A stretch of DNA of 64,000 bases. Origin: an uncultured Trueperaceae bacterium (lineage in GTDB: Bacteria > Deinococcota > Deinococci > Deinococcales > Trueperaceae). Under the pieces are notes generated by a model. The model worked only from the letters and a program-made list of their open reading frames with translations, ran no database searches and had not been told where the DNA came from. A program made the translations under genes and the position numbers. Location of the stretch: NCBI GenBank assembly GCA_937873495.1, contig CALMXZ010000010.1, positions 62,001 to 126,000 on the forward strand. The letters are read 5' to 3'. Below are positions 17,122-26,795 of this stretch, one piece after another (positions within the stretch are counted from its first letter, which is position 1; every line of letters begins with the position of its first letter).

Positions 17122-17835
17122 GTGAAGCTGGCAACCAAGGTCTATTGGGATCTGAAGCGAGAGATCGCCACATCCGAACTCTTGCCTGGGACTTCGTTGC
17201 ACGAGCTGGACCTATGTGAGAAGTGGGGGGTAAGCAGAACGCCGGTGCGCGAGGCGTTGAAGATGCTCGCAGCGGAAGGTCTCGTCGAGTCGCGCCGAGG
17301 TAATGGCTACAGCGTTGCGCAGATCTCGCGTCAGGACGTCATCGAGGCCTATCAGGTCCGTATCTGGCTAGAACCGCCGCTTGCCGCCGTGGCGGCCAGG
17401 CTCGCCACGGCCGAAGTTATCGCGAAGCTCGGGTCGATAGTCGAACAGACGACGGTGGGTCTACCCGAAGGCGTTGTGGGGAAGGCCGCGTCCGAAACGG
17501 AGTGGGCGCTGCAAGAGGAGCTGCTTCTCGCTCGGGAGAAGCGTCAGCTCTGGACCGGTCTCGACGCCGACTTCCACACCATCATCGGTCAAGCGGCCGG
17601 TAACTCGTTGGCTAATACCTTCGTGCAGCACGCCCGGTTGGTCACCCAGCGAGCGAGTTACCTCATCCCGCCTGGCCGACTACGCCACAGCAACGACGAA
17701 CACCACGCGATCCTGCTGGCCATCTCATCGAGGGATGAGAAGGGAGCAGAGGGTGCGATGCGTGACCACCTGAACTCGACTTACAGAAGGCTCTATACCG
17801 CAGGTTGGATGGAAGTAAGCCCAGACGGGGGCTGA
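17122..17835 (+). CDS. GntR-family regulator, FCD type
   Basis: 237 residues: N-terminal winged helix (TKVYWDLKREIATSELLPGT, SRTPVREALKMLAAEGLVES, RRGNGYSVA) and an all-helical FCD ligand-binding domain with the metal/ligand pattern D-x3-H (LDADFHTIIG), RASYL and a late His in EHHAILLAI. FCD regulators sense organic acids made by the operon they control. GTG 17122 was chosen because GGAGG (17112-17116) is 5 bases upstream; an in-frame GTG at 17110 has no site. Its likely targets are itself and the transporter/hydrolase genes downstream. Confidence 0.9.
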   Translation: MKLATKVYWDLKREIATSELLPGTSLHELDLCEKWGVSRTPVREALKMLAAEGLVESRRGNGYSVAQISRQDVIEAYQVRIWLEPPLAAVAARLATAEVIAKLGSIVEQTTVGLPEGVVGKAASETEWALQEELLLAREKRQLWTGLDADFHTIIGQAAGNSLANTFVQHARLVTQRASYLIPPGRLRHSNDEHHAILLAISSRDEKGAEGAMRDHLNSTYRRLYTAGWMEVSPDGG

Positions 17836-17921
17836 GATTGACGAAAGGAGTTAATTCAGCTATCCGCTATGCGAGCGTAATCAAAGTTTCTAGACATCAA
17901 TGCTATAAGGAATGTGAAGCC

Positions 17922-19484
17922 ATGAAACTAGCATTACTTGCTGCAATTGCATTGCTGTTCTTACTTCCATCCTCCGCTCTGGCCCAAGAGCCTGTGTACG
18001 GGGGAACTTTAGTGATAGGACGGTCTTCTGACGCCATCACTCTCGATCCGAACGACGGCCCGGACGGAAGGTCGTCGGCTGTCGCCAAGCTCATAGCGGA
18101 GCCGCTTGTTCGGTTCCGCCCTGGTACCTCGGAAGTCGAGCCATGGCTGGCTACCTCTTGGTCCGTGTCGGATGACGGTCTCGAGTGGACGTTCCAGTTG
18201 AGAGACGGCGTCAAGTTTCACGACGGAACTCCGTTCAACGCCGAGGCCGTGGTGTTCACCTTCCTACGCATGCTCGACAAGGATCACCCCTACCACTACA
18301 TGGGCGCTTGGGTGCATGCCACCGGGCTGTTCTCGAACGTCAAGGACGTCGTGGCCGTAGATGATCTGACGGTCAAGTTCGTCCTCGCTAAGCCCTACTC
18401 GCCGTTCCTAACGGCGTTGACGAACGGACGCGCGGCCATCGTGAGCCCAACGGCCGTTGTCAATGACCCGGACAACTTCTTCAAGAACCCCATCGGGACC
18501 GGCCCTTACGTGATCAAGGAGTGGCGGACTGACGAACGGATCGTCCTGGAGCGGTTCGAGGGTTACTGGTCGGACCGGCCCTACTTGGACTCGATCATCT
18601 TCCAGGTGATCCCTGAGAGCGTCGCGCGGATACTTGCGCTTCAGAGGGGCGACATTCAAGCGGTGATCGAGGTGGACGCGATCTCGCGTCAGATGATCGA
18701 GAGCTCCCCGGGCCTGGTTCTGCAAGAGACCCCCGGTATCCTGCACGGCTACCTCACGGCCAACGTCGCGAAGGCTCCGTGGGACGATGTAAGGGTCAGG
18801 CAGGCGCTGTTCCATGCGTTGGATCGGCAGGCCTTGGCTGACGCCTTCTATCCAGGAGGTGCGGTTGCCAGAGGGGTCATGTCCCAGTCGTTCCTTGGCT
18901 TCGACGAAGACATCCCTTGGTACGACTACGATCCGGAAGAGGCGCGGAGACTACTGGCCGAGGCGGGTTACCCCAACGGCTTTGCCACCACGCTCTATAC
19001 GGTCGACGGGACCAGGCCCCACACTCCACAGCCGCGGGCCGCTTCTGAGGCCATTCAAAGCTACCTGGCTGCCGTTGGGATCCGAGTGGAAATCGTTGTA
19101 TCTGATACTGCGACATACCTGGACGCTGCACGTGCGGGTGAGCACGGCCTGCTCCTCGCTGGTTTCAGTCCGATCATGGCGGATCCTTGGACGGTCATGT
19201 ACACGCAGTTCGATTCACGCCGGGCCGTCCTTGGTTCTGCCAACAACTTCTCCTTCTACCGCAACCCCGAAGTCGACGCCTTGAACGATCTAGCCGACGC
19301 TGCGGCCGAGCCGGAACAGAGGGCGGCTTACTACCGCCAGATCCAGGAGATCGTGTACCGAGACGCCGTTCGAGTCGACCTGGCGGACATGAACGACGTG
19401 CTTGGCCTACGCGCCGAGGTCCACGACTTCTACCCGGACAGACAAGCTGGTTATGAACTGCAGTACACATGGCTAGGTAAGTAA
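17922..19484 (+). CDS. Peptide/nickel-type ABC substrate-binding protein (cluster A)
   Basis: 520 residues, SBP_bac_5 family. Signal peptide 1-21 ends ALAQ with no lipobox Cys, so it is a free periplasmic protein. Family blocks: EPLVRFRPGTSEVEPWLATSW, WTFQLRDGVKFHDGTPFNAEAV, NPIGTGPYVIKEW, DVRVRQALFHALDRQALAD and EARRLLAEAGYPNG. Homologues bind di- and oligopeptides, opines or other amides. It sits between the GntR gene and two deacylase genes, with its permeases at 21.7-23.5 kb. The first codons are strikingly AT-rich. A ribosome binding site AAGG is 11 bases before the ATG; a weak promoter (TTGACG 17838, TATCCG 17861) precedes it. Confidence 0.93.
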   Translation: MKLALLAAIALLFLLPSSALAQEPVYGGTLVIGRSSDAITLDPNDGPDGRSSAVAKLIAEPLVRFRPGTSEVEPWLATSWSVSDDGLEWTFQLRDGVKFHDGTPFNAEAVVFTFLRMLDKDHPYHYMGAWVHATGLFSNVKDVVAVDDLTVKFVLAKPYSPFLTALTNGRAAIVSPTAVVNDPDNFFKNPIGTGPYVIKEWRTDERIVLERFEGYWSDRPYLDSIIFQVIPESVARILALQRGDIQAVIEVDAISRQMIESSPGLVLQETPGILHGYLTANVAKAPWDDVRVRQALFHALDRQALADAFYPGGAVARGVMSQSFLGFDEDIPWYDYDPEEARRLLAEAGYPNGFATTLYTVDGTRPHTPQPRAASEAIQSYLAAVGIRVEIVVSDTATYLDAARAGEHGLLLAGFSPIMADPWTVMYTQFDSRRAVLGSANNFSFYRNPEVDALNDLADAAAEPEQRAAYYRQIQEIVYRDAVRVDLADMNDVLGLRAEVHDFYPDRQAGYELQYTWLGK

Positions 19485-19491
19485 GCTCTTC

Positions 19492-19517
19492 GGGGGCGCC
19501 CCCGAGGGGGCGCCCCC
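19492..19517 (+). terminator. GC-rich hairpin between binding protein and downstream operon genes
   Basis: Two identical self-complementary arms (19492-19503 and 19506-19517) pair into an 11-bp stem of only G and C with a 4-base loop. No T run. The position, 7 bases after the binding-protein stop, suggests a partial terminator or an RNA-stabilising 3' hairpin that raises binding protein over permease expression. Confidence 0.65.
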
Positions 19518-19583
19518 GCACCCGACAAGAAGCGACCGATGATCACTTGACGTTCCTTCGAAAGATCAAGTGCTGGGAGGGTA

Positions 19584-20600
19584 ATGGACATTTTACAGGT
19601 CGGTACGGCGAGTGCTCGTAGAGGTGAGCGAGCCTTCGGCGCCATCAAAGTAGCTGAACTCAATGACGGGTCTCCTGTGGAGATCCCGGTGGGAGTGCTG
19701 CATGGGGCCAAGCCCGGTCCGGTCGTCTGGATGCAGAACGGCGTCCACGGCATGGAATACACCGGCATGGGCGGTATTCAGCGAGTGCTGCACGGCTGCG
19801 ACCCACGGGAGATGGCGGGCTCCGTGGTCGGCATACCCATGGTGAACATCATGGCGTATCGCTATGGAACTCGCGGTGCTCCTCAAGACGGCCTCGACAT
19901 GAATCGTACGTATCCGGGCAAGCCGCTGGACACGGCGATGCACGTGTTCGCGCATACAGAGTTGGTACTCGACCAGATATTCTCCGAGATCAAGAGAGTA
20001 GCTGACTGCGTACTCGACTGTCATGCCGGCGGCTGGCACGCCTACATGTCGCCTTACGCTCAGTACGCAACGGGCATGGGTGGCGACGACACTTACGAAC
20101 AGAGATGCCACGAGTTGGCCGTTGCTACTGGGATGACGTTGATATGGCGCACCGAGTCGGCTTTCATGGAGGAGAAGGCTCCGGGCTCCTTGAAGGTGTG
20201 GGCGGCCAAACTCGGGATCCCGGGTCTGACGCTCGAAGTCGGAGGGGAAGGGAAGATGGTGGACCCCGAGGTGGCCCGCTTCCACCTTGCTCTGACGAAC
20301 GTGCTTCGGCATCTGGAAGTCATTCCTGGCAAGCCGGAGATCCCGGGGGAGCAGTACGAGGTCATCAAGGGTCACTGGCTCCGCCCTAGCACCGGCGGTT
20401 GCTTGGTCGTGAAGGCCAGGCCGCTCGAGCGGGTCAAGAAAGGCCAGGTGATCCACATAATCACGGACCTCCTTGGAAGAGAACGCGAGAGATTGCTTGC
20501 ACCCGTCGATGGCGTCGTCGTCGGCATAAGGACTCACGGGAAAGTGAACAGCGGAGACTACTGCGGCAACATCGGCCTCATCGCGAAGCGGGGTGCCTGA
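19584..20600 (+). CDS. AstE/aspartoacylase-type zinc deacylase, copy 1
   Basis: 338 residues, M14-like succinylglutamate desuccinylase/aspartoacylase family. Zinc ligands H55 and E58 in NGVHGMEY and H147 in LDCHAGG; arginine/asparagine substrate pair in GLDMNRTYPG; catalytic-Glu region LTLEVGG. The C-terminal beta domain (about 255-338) has a lipoyl/barrel-like fold (GQVIHIITDLLGRERERLLAPVDGVVVGI). Such enzymes cleave N-acyl groups from amino acids or related amides. GGGAGGG precedes the ATG. Its stop touches the next gene, a diverged duplicate. The middle residue of HGxE is Met rather than the usual Asp. Confidence 0.88.
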   Translation: MDILQVGTASARRGERAFGAIKVAELNDGSPVEIPVGVLHGAKPGPVVWMQNGVHGMEYTGMGGIQRVLHGCDPREMAGSVVGIPMVNIMAYRYGTRGAPQDGLDMNRTYPGKPLDTAMHVFAHTELVLDQIFSEIKRVADCVLDCHAGGWHAYMSPYAQYATGMGGDDTYEQRCHELAVATGMTLIWRTESAFMEEKAPGSLKVWAAKLGIPGLTLEVGGEGKMVDPEVARFHLALTNVLRHLEVIPGKPEIPGEQYEVIKGHWLRPSTGGCLVVKARPLERVKKGQVIHIITDLLGRERERLLAPVDGVVVGIRTHGKVNSGDYCGNIGLIAKRGA

Positions 20601-21602
20601 ATGAGCAAGGGCGCGATCACTGTCGGTACGGCTACGTCTTCCCGCGGAAGAACCGTTTTCGGCGAGCTGAAGGTAGCGGAACTCAACGACTCCAGCCCTA
20701 TCAGTATCCCCGTTGCGATCGTCCAAGGAGAAACGGACGGGCCGGTTCTATGGGTTCAGAACGGCGTTCACGGCGATGAGTATGTGGGTCTGGGGGCTAT
20801 CCAGTGGCTTCTGCGAGATCTGGACCCCGCGCGACTGCGCGGGACCGTGATCGCGTTGCCCGTCGTCAACATAATGGCTTACCGAGAACGCTCGCGAATG
20901 GCCTCCCAAGACGGGCTGGACATGAACCGGATGTACCCCGGCAAGCCGCTAGAGACGGCCATGCACTTGCAGGCGCATACTGAGCTGATCCTGTACGCTC
21001 TGACGAATTACATGAAGGAATACGCGGACGTAATCATCGATTGCCACGACGGATCGGCCATCGCCACCATGTCACCGTATGCGCAATACTTCGATGCGGC
21101 GAGCGAGGCGGGCAAGAAGAGCAGGGAGCTCGCCATAGCTACCGGCATGTCGATCGTGTGGCGGTCGTCGCCTGGCTTCATCGATGAGAAGGCGCCCGGA
21201 TCGCTCAAGACCTTCCTCAATCAGATCGGAATCCCGGGTTTGACCCTTGAGGTCGGGGGTCAGGGGCGGCTCGATCGCAAGGACGTCTCGCGGATGAACC
21301 TGGCGTTGCGTAACCTGATGGTGCACCTCGGCATGGTCGATGGGAAGCTCGAGCGCCCCGAGGAGCAGGTCTTCATCAACGCGGCCAAATGGCTTAGGCC
21401 GTCGAAGGGCGGCAGTTTCTGGCCCAACGTCGAGCCTCTACAGCGTGTATCACGCGGCGACCTGTTCGCCACGGTTACAGACCTGTTTGGCCGGGAGAAA
21501 GAGAGACTGCTAGCTCCTACCGACGGAATCGTCGTTGGGATCAGGACCAGTGGGACGGCGCATACGGGCGAATACTGTGGCAACGTGGCGGAGTTCGACT
21601 GA
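20601..21602 (+). CDS. AstE/aspartoacylase-type zinc deacylase, copy 2
   Basis: 333 residues, tandem paralogue of the preceding gene, with the same order of motifs: KVAELNDSSPISIPV, NGVHGDEY (zinc ligands H57, E60), GLDMNRMYPGKPLETAMH, DCHDGS (H149), LTLEVGGQG, and the C-terminal beta domain ending GTAHTGEYCGNV. ATG directly follows the previous stop. Two adjacent, clearly different copies suggest two acyl substrates, or a heteromeric enzyme, rather than gene dosage. Part of the same operon as permeases and HyuAB. Confidence 0.88.
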   Translation: MSKGAITVGTATSSRGRTVFGELKVAELNDSSPISIPVAIVQGETDGPVLWVQNGVHGDEYVGLGAIQWLLRDLDPARLRGTVIALPVVNIMAYRERSRMASQDGLDMNRMYPGKPLETAMHLQAHTELILYALTNYMKEYADVIIDCHDGSAIATMSPYAQYFDAASEAGKKSRELAIATGMSIVWRSSPGFIDEKAPGSLKTFLNQIGIPGLTLEVGGQGRLDRKDVSRMNLALRNLMVHLGMVDGKLERPEEQVFINAAKWLRPSKGGSFWPNVEPLQRVSRGDLFATVTDLFGREKERLLAPTDGIVVGIRTSGTAHTGEYCGNVAEFD

Positions 21603-21691
21603 TTCTGTGCAGGCGATGCGATTAGCGCTGCTTGAATCGCAACGAGTCCTATGCGCACAAGTATGACGGAGCGCTCCTGGGGACGGGATTA

Positions 21692-22693
21692 ATGGCTGGT
21701 TTGCTACTGAACCGCATTGGACAAGTGATTCTGGTGATGTTCGGAGCCTCGATTCTGGTGTTCCTGATGATCAGGGTTCTGCCAGGGGATCCCGTCCTGA
21801 TGATGCTGGGGGAATACGCGACGGCTGAGAAGATCGAACAGGTAAGAGAGGACATGGGTCTGAATCAGCCCCTTCACGTCCAGTACCTGACCTGGACTGC
21901 GAAGCTGCTACGAGGAGACTTCGGTCGGTCGTTTCGCAACGGCGAACTGATCTCGCGGGAACTGTCGACGCGCTTGCCGGCGACCGCCGAGTTGGGCCTG
22001 ATAGCACTGGCGGTCGGATCTCTCTTCGGGATCATGCTTGGCGTTATCGCAGCCATGAAGAAAGGATCGTTCTGGGATCACGGTGTGATGCTAGTGGCGG
22101 TAGCTGGCATCGCGGTTCCGGTGTTCTGGATAGGCCTGCTGTTGCTGATGGTCTTCACGGTAGTTTGGCCGGTACTGCCTGTGGGCGGTCGGGTCGGTGT
22201 CCTGACGTCCTTGCCTGGGCCCACGGGGTTCGTCCTCCTAGACGGGATCATCGCCTGGAAGCCGCAGCTGGTTTGGGAGGGGGTTCGGCATCTGATCCTG
22301 CCGGTTGTCTCCCTGGCGTCCTATCCGGCCGCGGCTGTCGCGAGAGTAACGAGGTCGAGCATGTTGGAGGTCCTGAACCTCGATTACATCCGCACTGCTC
22401 GAGCCAAAGGTGTACGGATGCTGAACGTGGTCATGCGTCACGCTCTTCGGAACGCGCTGATACCGATCGTGACCATCATCGGCCTCAGCATCGGCCCGGT
22501 GATCGGGGGAGCGGTTCTCACTGAGACGGTTTTCGGATGGCCGGGGCTAGGTCGGTACACCGTTGCGGCCATAACTTCTCGAGACTTCCCCGCTGTTCAA
22601 GCCATAGTTTTCCTGTCCGCGCTCGTGTTCGCTGCGACCAACGTGCTGGTCGACCTGGCCTACATGTTCATCAATCCTCAGGTGCGCAACTGA
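21692..22693 (+). CDS. DppB-type ABC permease (cluster A)
   Basis: 333 residues, six-helix inner-membrane permease of the dipeptide/oligopeptide family. N-terminal helix with FLMIRVLPGDPV, external loop (MGLNQPLHVQYLTW, GDFGRSF), and the EAA cytoplasmic loop (LDYIRTARAKGVRMLNVVMRHALRNALIPIV) that docks an ATPase. ATG 21692 is preferred to a TTG at 21632, since it starts just before helix 1 and has GGGACGGG upstream. Partner permease follows but is frameshifted; no ATPase gene is in the cluster. Confidence 0.9.
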   Translation: MAGLLLNRIGQVILVMFGASILVFLMIRVLPGDPVLMMLGEYATAEKIEQVREDMGLNQPLHVQYLTWTAKLLRGDFGRSFRNGELISRELSTRLPATAELGLIALAVGSLFGIMLGVIAAMKKGSFWDHGVMLVAVAGIAVPVFWIGLLLLMVFTVVWPVLPVGGRVGVLTSLPGPTGFVLLDGIIAWKPQLVWEGVRHLILPVVSLASYPAAAVARVTRSSMLEVLNLDYIRTARAKGVRMLNVVMRHALRNALIPIVTIIGLSIGPVIGGAVLTETVFGWPGLGRYTVAAITSRDFPAVQAIVFLSALVFAATNVLVDLAYMFINPQVRN

Positions 22694-22706
22694 AAGGGCA
22701 GTGCTA

Positions 22707-23545
22707 ATGGGCTGGAGGCGAGTCACTAGAGACAGGGCAATACTGGTCAGCGGCCTAGGGTTGGCCGTGTTGGCCGCCATCGTCATCCTGGCTCCGGTTC
22801 TTTCCCCTCAAGACCCGTTGTCGGTTGATCTAGGGCGGCGCGTAGTGCCGGGGTTCTGGTCACCTAGGGCCATCCCTGGGTTCTGGCTCGGCACCGACAA
22901 CCTGGGTAGGGACGTGCTCTCGCGTGTGATCATGGGGGGCGCGTTACGCTTGTTGCGGGCCTCTTGCCTACCATTCTGGCGACTGTGCTTGGCATCGTCA
23001 TCGGCAGTCTGGTGATGTTTTCAAAGCCGTTGGACGCGGTTGGCATGAGGCTGATGGATGTTCTGTTTTCCTTCCCTCACTTGCTGCTGGCCATGTTCGT
23101 CGTAGCGTTGTTGGGCGCCGGGCTGACGAACGCCGTCATCGCGATAGCGCTCGTGAATCTACCTCGTATGGCGCGTGCCGTCAGGGCGCAAGTGATCGTC
23201 ATCATGGAGCAGGAGTTCGTGGAAGCATCCAGGGCGTTGGGCAATCGTGCCGCCCGGCTGTTCATACGCCACGTGCTTCCTGGGGTCATACCCATCCTCG
23301 TAGTGCACTTCAGCTTGACTGCGGGTAGGTCCATACTCACGATCGCTGGCTTGAGTTTCCTCGGTTTGGGGGCGAGACCTCCCACGCCCGAATGGGGCTC
23401 GATGTTGTCTGAAGCGCGCGAGCTGATGTTCGTGGGCGCCTGGTGGGCCGTAACCCTACCGGGTTTGGCCATATTCGCCACGGTACTGCTCTTCAACATA
23501 TTCGGGGATGCGTTGCGCGACGTCCTCGATCCTCGGCGCGGGTAG
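22707..23545 (+). pseudogene. DppC-type ABC permease interrupted by a frameshift (cluster A)
   Basis: Reading from ATG 22707 gives a normal DppC start (helix 1, LGTDNLGRDVLSRVIMGG) and then nonsense to a stop at 23015. The remainder, GRVTLVAGLLPTILATVLG through ALRDVLDPRRG, continues in the -1 frame to 23545. The switch is at a run of six G (22934-22939): seven G would restore one 279-residue protein with six helices and the EAA loop (QEFVEASRALGNRAARLFIRHVLPG). This could be a sequencing error in the run, a real inactivation, or slippage on the G run that makes both products. Confidence 0.85.
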
Positions 23546-23634
23546 CTGCTGGTGGCCCGCCGCGCATGGGACGACGCCGTGCGGAACGAAGTAAGCCATA
23601 GAGCTGCCATCAGGTGGCGTGAAGGGAACAGGAA

Positions 23635-24915
23635 ATGAGCGATAAGGCGAACGGTCATATCAGTCGTGAGATCACGCTCGATGCTGATGGAAGGTGGTGG
23701 CACAGTAACCTCAACAAGCATCCGGCCGTGACCGTTGGAGAGAGCTTCGCGAAAACGATGATAATCAGGGATTGCACGCTCCGCGAAGGCGAGGAGATGG
23801 GGGGCGCGAGCCTCGGCATCGAACATAAAGTGCGTCTGGCGCGCTTAGCGGACGAGATCGGTATCCGCGAGATCGAAGTAGGGTACTGCGGTGCGATACC
23901 CGAGCATCAGGACATGGCGCGCGTCCTCAAAGACGCCGGGGTCCGGGCAAGCTTGACCTCGATCAACAGGTCTTACACGCGCGATGGTGAGTGGCAGAGG
24001 GAGGTCGACCTAGCCGTCGCAGCGGGCGTCGACTGCGTGCACTTCGTCGTCTTCTCGAACGAGGACCTGCTGGCCTCCGTGCCTTGGCTCGCTAAGGAGG
24101 ATGTGCCGGCCAGGGTGGTCGAGTGCGTCACCTACGCTCGAGCCTCGGGGGTCAAGGTCGGCTACGCGTTGGCCGGATCCGGGCGGACCGAGCTCGAGGA
24201 CATCCTGACCTGCGCGCGCGCGGCGGCGAGCGCGGGTGCCGAGGTCATCGGGGTAACCGACTCCATGGGATGCTCCACGCCGGAAGCCGTGGCCTTCTTG
24301 GTGAGGGAGGTGCGAGAGGCGGTCGGCCCCGAGCACATCGTGAGCTTTCATGGGCATAACACTTTCGGGCTGGCTACGGCGAACGCGCTGGCGGCCGCAC
24401 GTGCGGGTGCCGGGATGGTGGACACCGTGCCGCTCGGCATAGGAGAAGGCGCGGGGATCGCAGCGCTCGAGGAAGTGGTGTTCTCCCTGGAGGTCCTTTA
24501 CGGCGTGCGAACGGGACTCAACGTCAGTAAGATCGCCGACATGGCCCGGTTGGCTCGGGAGGCGTTCGGCGTAGAACTGATACCGACCAAACCGTTCATC
24601 GGCAACAGCATATACAGGCATACGATCGACAGCCACATAGCCAGCATCCTTAGGGGTAAGTGGCATTCGTGGGAGTGCATCCATCCGAGTGTCGTGGGGC
24701 AATCCCGCTCTTTAGAGTTTGCCAACTCGAAGATCCGGTCGGGGCGCTCGGGGGCGATCGGAGCGAAGATCTCTCAACTCGGCTACTCGCCAAGCGACGA
24801 AGAGGTGGAGGAACTCATCGGTCGTATCCGGCAGATGACCCTCGGACCCGGTTGGCTCTCGGAACAGGAAGTGGAGAGCGTCATCCACTCTGCATTTCAA
24901 GCCGACTCCAATTAG
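23635..24915 (+). CDS. DRE-TIM metallolyase (homocitrate/isopropylmalate synthase- or HMG-CoA lyase-like)
   Basis: 426 residues. A TIM barrel begins at about residue 42 with the family signature IIRDCTLREGEE (metal Asp and catalytic Arg), followed by EVGYCGAIPEHQ, VTDSMGCSTPEAV, and the metal-binding HGHNTFGLATANAL (His-x-His) and NAL..ARAGA near 240-260. It has no regulatory domain, so it is an open-chain aldol condensing or cleaving enzyme using an acyl-CoA and a 2-oxo acid, or the reverse. Substrate unknown. The first 40 residues are an unusual extension. Lies between the permeases and HyuB in one operon and may handle the carbon skeleton released by the hydrolases. Confidence 0.85.
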   Translation: MSDKANGHISREITLDADGRWWHSNLNKHPAVTVGESFAKTMIIRDCTLREGEEMGGASLGIEHKVRLARLADEIGIREIEVGYCGAIPEHQDMARVLKDAGVRASLTSINRSYTRDGEWQREVDLAVAAGVDCVHFVVFSNEDLLASVPWLAKEDVPARVVECVTYARASGVKVGYALAGSGRTELEDILTCARAAASAGAEVIGVTDSMGCSTPEAVAFLVREVREAVGPEHIVSFHGHNTFGLATANALAAARAGAGMVDTVPLGIGEGAGIAALEEVVFSLEVLYGVRTGLNVSKIADMARLAREAFGVELIPTKPFIGNSIYRHTIDSHIASILRGKWHSWECIHPSVVGQSRSLEFANSKIRSGRSGAIGAKISQLGYSPSDEEVEELIGRIRQMTLGPGWLSEQEVESVIHSAFQADSN

Positions 24916-24965
24916 TCGGACCCGTCTGCCACTCACCGGTTGACGGAGGGTTCGGAGGGAGAGTC

Positions 24966-26795
24966 ATGTCGTTGGAGTACGGTCCTAGCGGCAGGTTGGA
25001 ATCGCTACGCAATCGTTACCACGCCATCGTAGATGAGATGAGCGCCACGTTGCTTCGCACGGGTCATACGGTTTTCATAAAGGAGACTGGTGACTTCTCT
25101 TGTGCGCTCGTAACGCCTCAGGGAGAAGTGTTCTGCGCCCCGACCAGGCTCGGTATGATCAGGATCGTCGGTATGAACATGGCGACGGCGATCGCCGCGT
25201 CTGACCCTCCAGAAGAAGGAGACATCTGGATCGCCAACGACCCGTGGACCACGGGAGGGATGTCCACGCACCTTCCGGATGTCTTCCTATGGCAGCCAGT
25301 GTTCGTAGACGGTGAACTGCTGTGTTATGTGTGGAACTTCGTTCACGTATCCGATATCGGTGGCCGCGTCCCCGGCAGTATCTCACCCTCTTCCGTCGAG
25401 ATCTTCGAGGAGGGGCTCATCCTTCCCCCGACGCGGCTCTACAAGCGTCATGAGGTGAACGAAGAGGTACTCAGGATCGTGCTGGCCAACACCCGGATCC
25501 CCAAGCAGACGTGGGGCGACATAAAGGCGGCGGTGGCCGCGCTCAACATCGGGCGCCGACGGTTGATAGAGATGGTCGATCGCTATGGCATGGAAGCCCT
25601 CAGAAGCGCCCAAGAACAGCTGCTTGGCTGGGCGGAAGAGCGCGCGGCACTCCTGATCGACAAGATCCCAGATGGGGAGTACCGGTTCACGGACTACATG
25701 GAGGGCGCCGGGCTCCAAGGCCCCTTCGGCATCTCGGTGGCGCTCCGGGTAAGCGGGAGCAAGTTGCAGCTGGATTTCTCTGGGACCTCCCCGCAAGTCG
25801 CCTGCGCCTACAACATCCCTACAGGAGGCCGCGGACCGCATTACTACCTCACCACCGCGATAGTCACGCTTCTTAGGACCTGGGACAAGAACATCCCTTA
25901 TAACGGCGGATTGGTGCGGAACGTGTCGGTATACCTGCCAGAAGGCAGCGTGGTCAATCCTCGACCGGGCGCGGCGATCGGGGTTAGGGCGGCCACGATG
26001 CATCGGATCTACGATGTCGTGATGGGTTGCTTGGCGCAGGCCCTTCCCGGCGTCATTCCGGCTGCGGGGGCCGGTCAAGGCCCGGTGGTAGTCGTATCGG
26101 TCCCTGCGGCGGAAGGGAAAGACAGGAAGGTATCCGTCGTCCAGCCGCTGAGGGGCGGAAGCGGTGGGCGACCTCACTGCGATGGCATAGATGGCATAGA
26201 CATCACGGTGGGTAGCGGCCGCAACATCCCTACCGAGGTGCTCGAGCAGGAGATGCCGCTTCTGATTCATAAGTACGGGCTCCGGCCGAACTCCGCCGGC
26301 TACGGTGAGTTCAGGGGCGGTCTAGGGCTGGAGCTGGAGTTCGAAGTCCTCTGTGAGGAAGCCAAGGTGGCTTGCCGGGGACTCGAGCGTTACAGGCTCA
26401 GGCCTTGGGGGCTTGCCGGCGGACGCCCAGGCGGCTTGGGTCGGACGATTCGCAACCGGGGCGGCGATCAGGAAATCGACGAAGGAAGGTTCGATCTGCT
26501 GTCTCTCAAGCGGGGCGACAGGCTCTACTTCGCGACCCCCGGCGGCGGCGGTTACGGAGACCCCAGCCGCCGGGCCGAGTCGAAGATCCGGCGGGATCTG
26601 GTCGAGGAGCGGTTCGGTGACGGAGTGGGAACGTCGGAACGTGGGGCGGGTGCGCGCTCTGAACCCGGACGCGGCGCCGGCACGACTCCCATGGAAGACG
26701 GGGGAAGCGAGTCGCAGCCCGTCAGGGTGATGGCTTCGTTCGATCTAGGCTCGGAACGGATGGCCTTCGATGCCGACGGTGGCATGCATGACTGA
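24966..26795 (+). CDS. hyuB: Hydantoinase B / oxoprolinase family subunit
   Basis: 609 residues, HyuB family: early ETGDFSCALVTPQGEVFC, NDPWTTGGMSTHLPDVFLW, the PGSISPSSVEIFEEGLILPP block, NTRIPKQTWGDIKAAVAALNIG and the glycine-rich PGGGGYGDP. With HyuA it forms an ATP-dependent cyclic-amide hydrolase (N-methylhydantoin, 5-oxoproline) or an acetone/acetophenone carboxylase-like complex; sequence alone cannot separate these. The last 70 residues are a Gly/Arg/Asp-rich extension beyond the usual end. GGAGG lies 7 bases before the ATG. Its end overlaps the hyuA start by 8 bases. Confidence 0.9.
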   Translation: MSLEYGPSGRLESLRNRYHAIVDEMSATLLRTGHTVFIKETGDFSCALVTPQGEVFCAPTRLGMIRIVGMNMATAIAASDPPEEGDIWIANDPWTTGGMSTHLPDVFLWQPVFVDGELLCYVWNFVHVSDIGGRVPGSISPSSVEIFEEGLILPPTRLYKRHEVNEEVLRIVLANTRIPKQTWGDIKAAVAALNIGRRRLIEMVDRYGMEALRSAQEQLLGWAEERAALLIDKIPDGEYRFTDYMEGAGLQGPFGISVALRVSGSKLQLDFSGTSPQVACAYNIPTGGRGPHYYLTTAIVTLLRTWDKNIPYNGGLVRNVSVYLPEGSVVNPRPGAAIGVRAATMHRIYDVVMGCLAQALPGVIPAAGAGQGPVVVVSVPAAEGKDRKVSVVQPLRGGSGGRPHCDGIDGIDITVGSGRNIPTEVLEQEMPLLIHKYGLRPNSAGYGEFRGGLGLELEFEVLCEEAKVACRGLERYRLRPWGLAGGRPGGLGRTIRNRGGDQEIDEGRFDLLSLKRGDRLYFATPGGGGYGDPSRRAESKIRRDLVEERFGDGVGTSERGAGARSEPGRGAGTTPMEDGGSESQPVRVMASFDLGSERMAFDADGGMHD

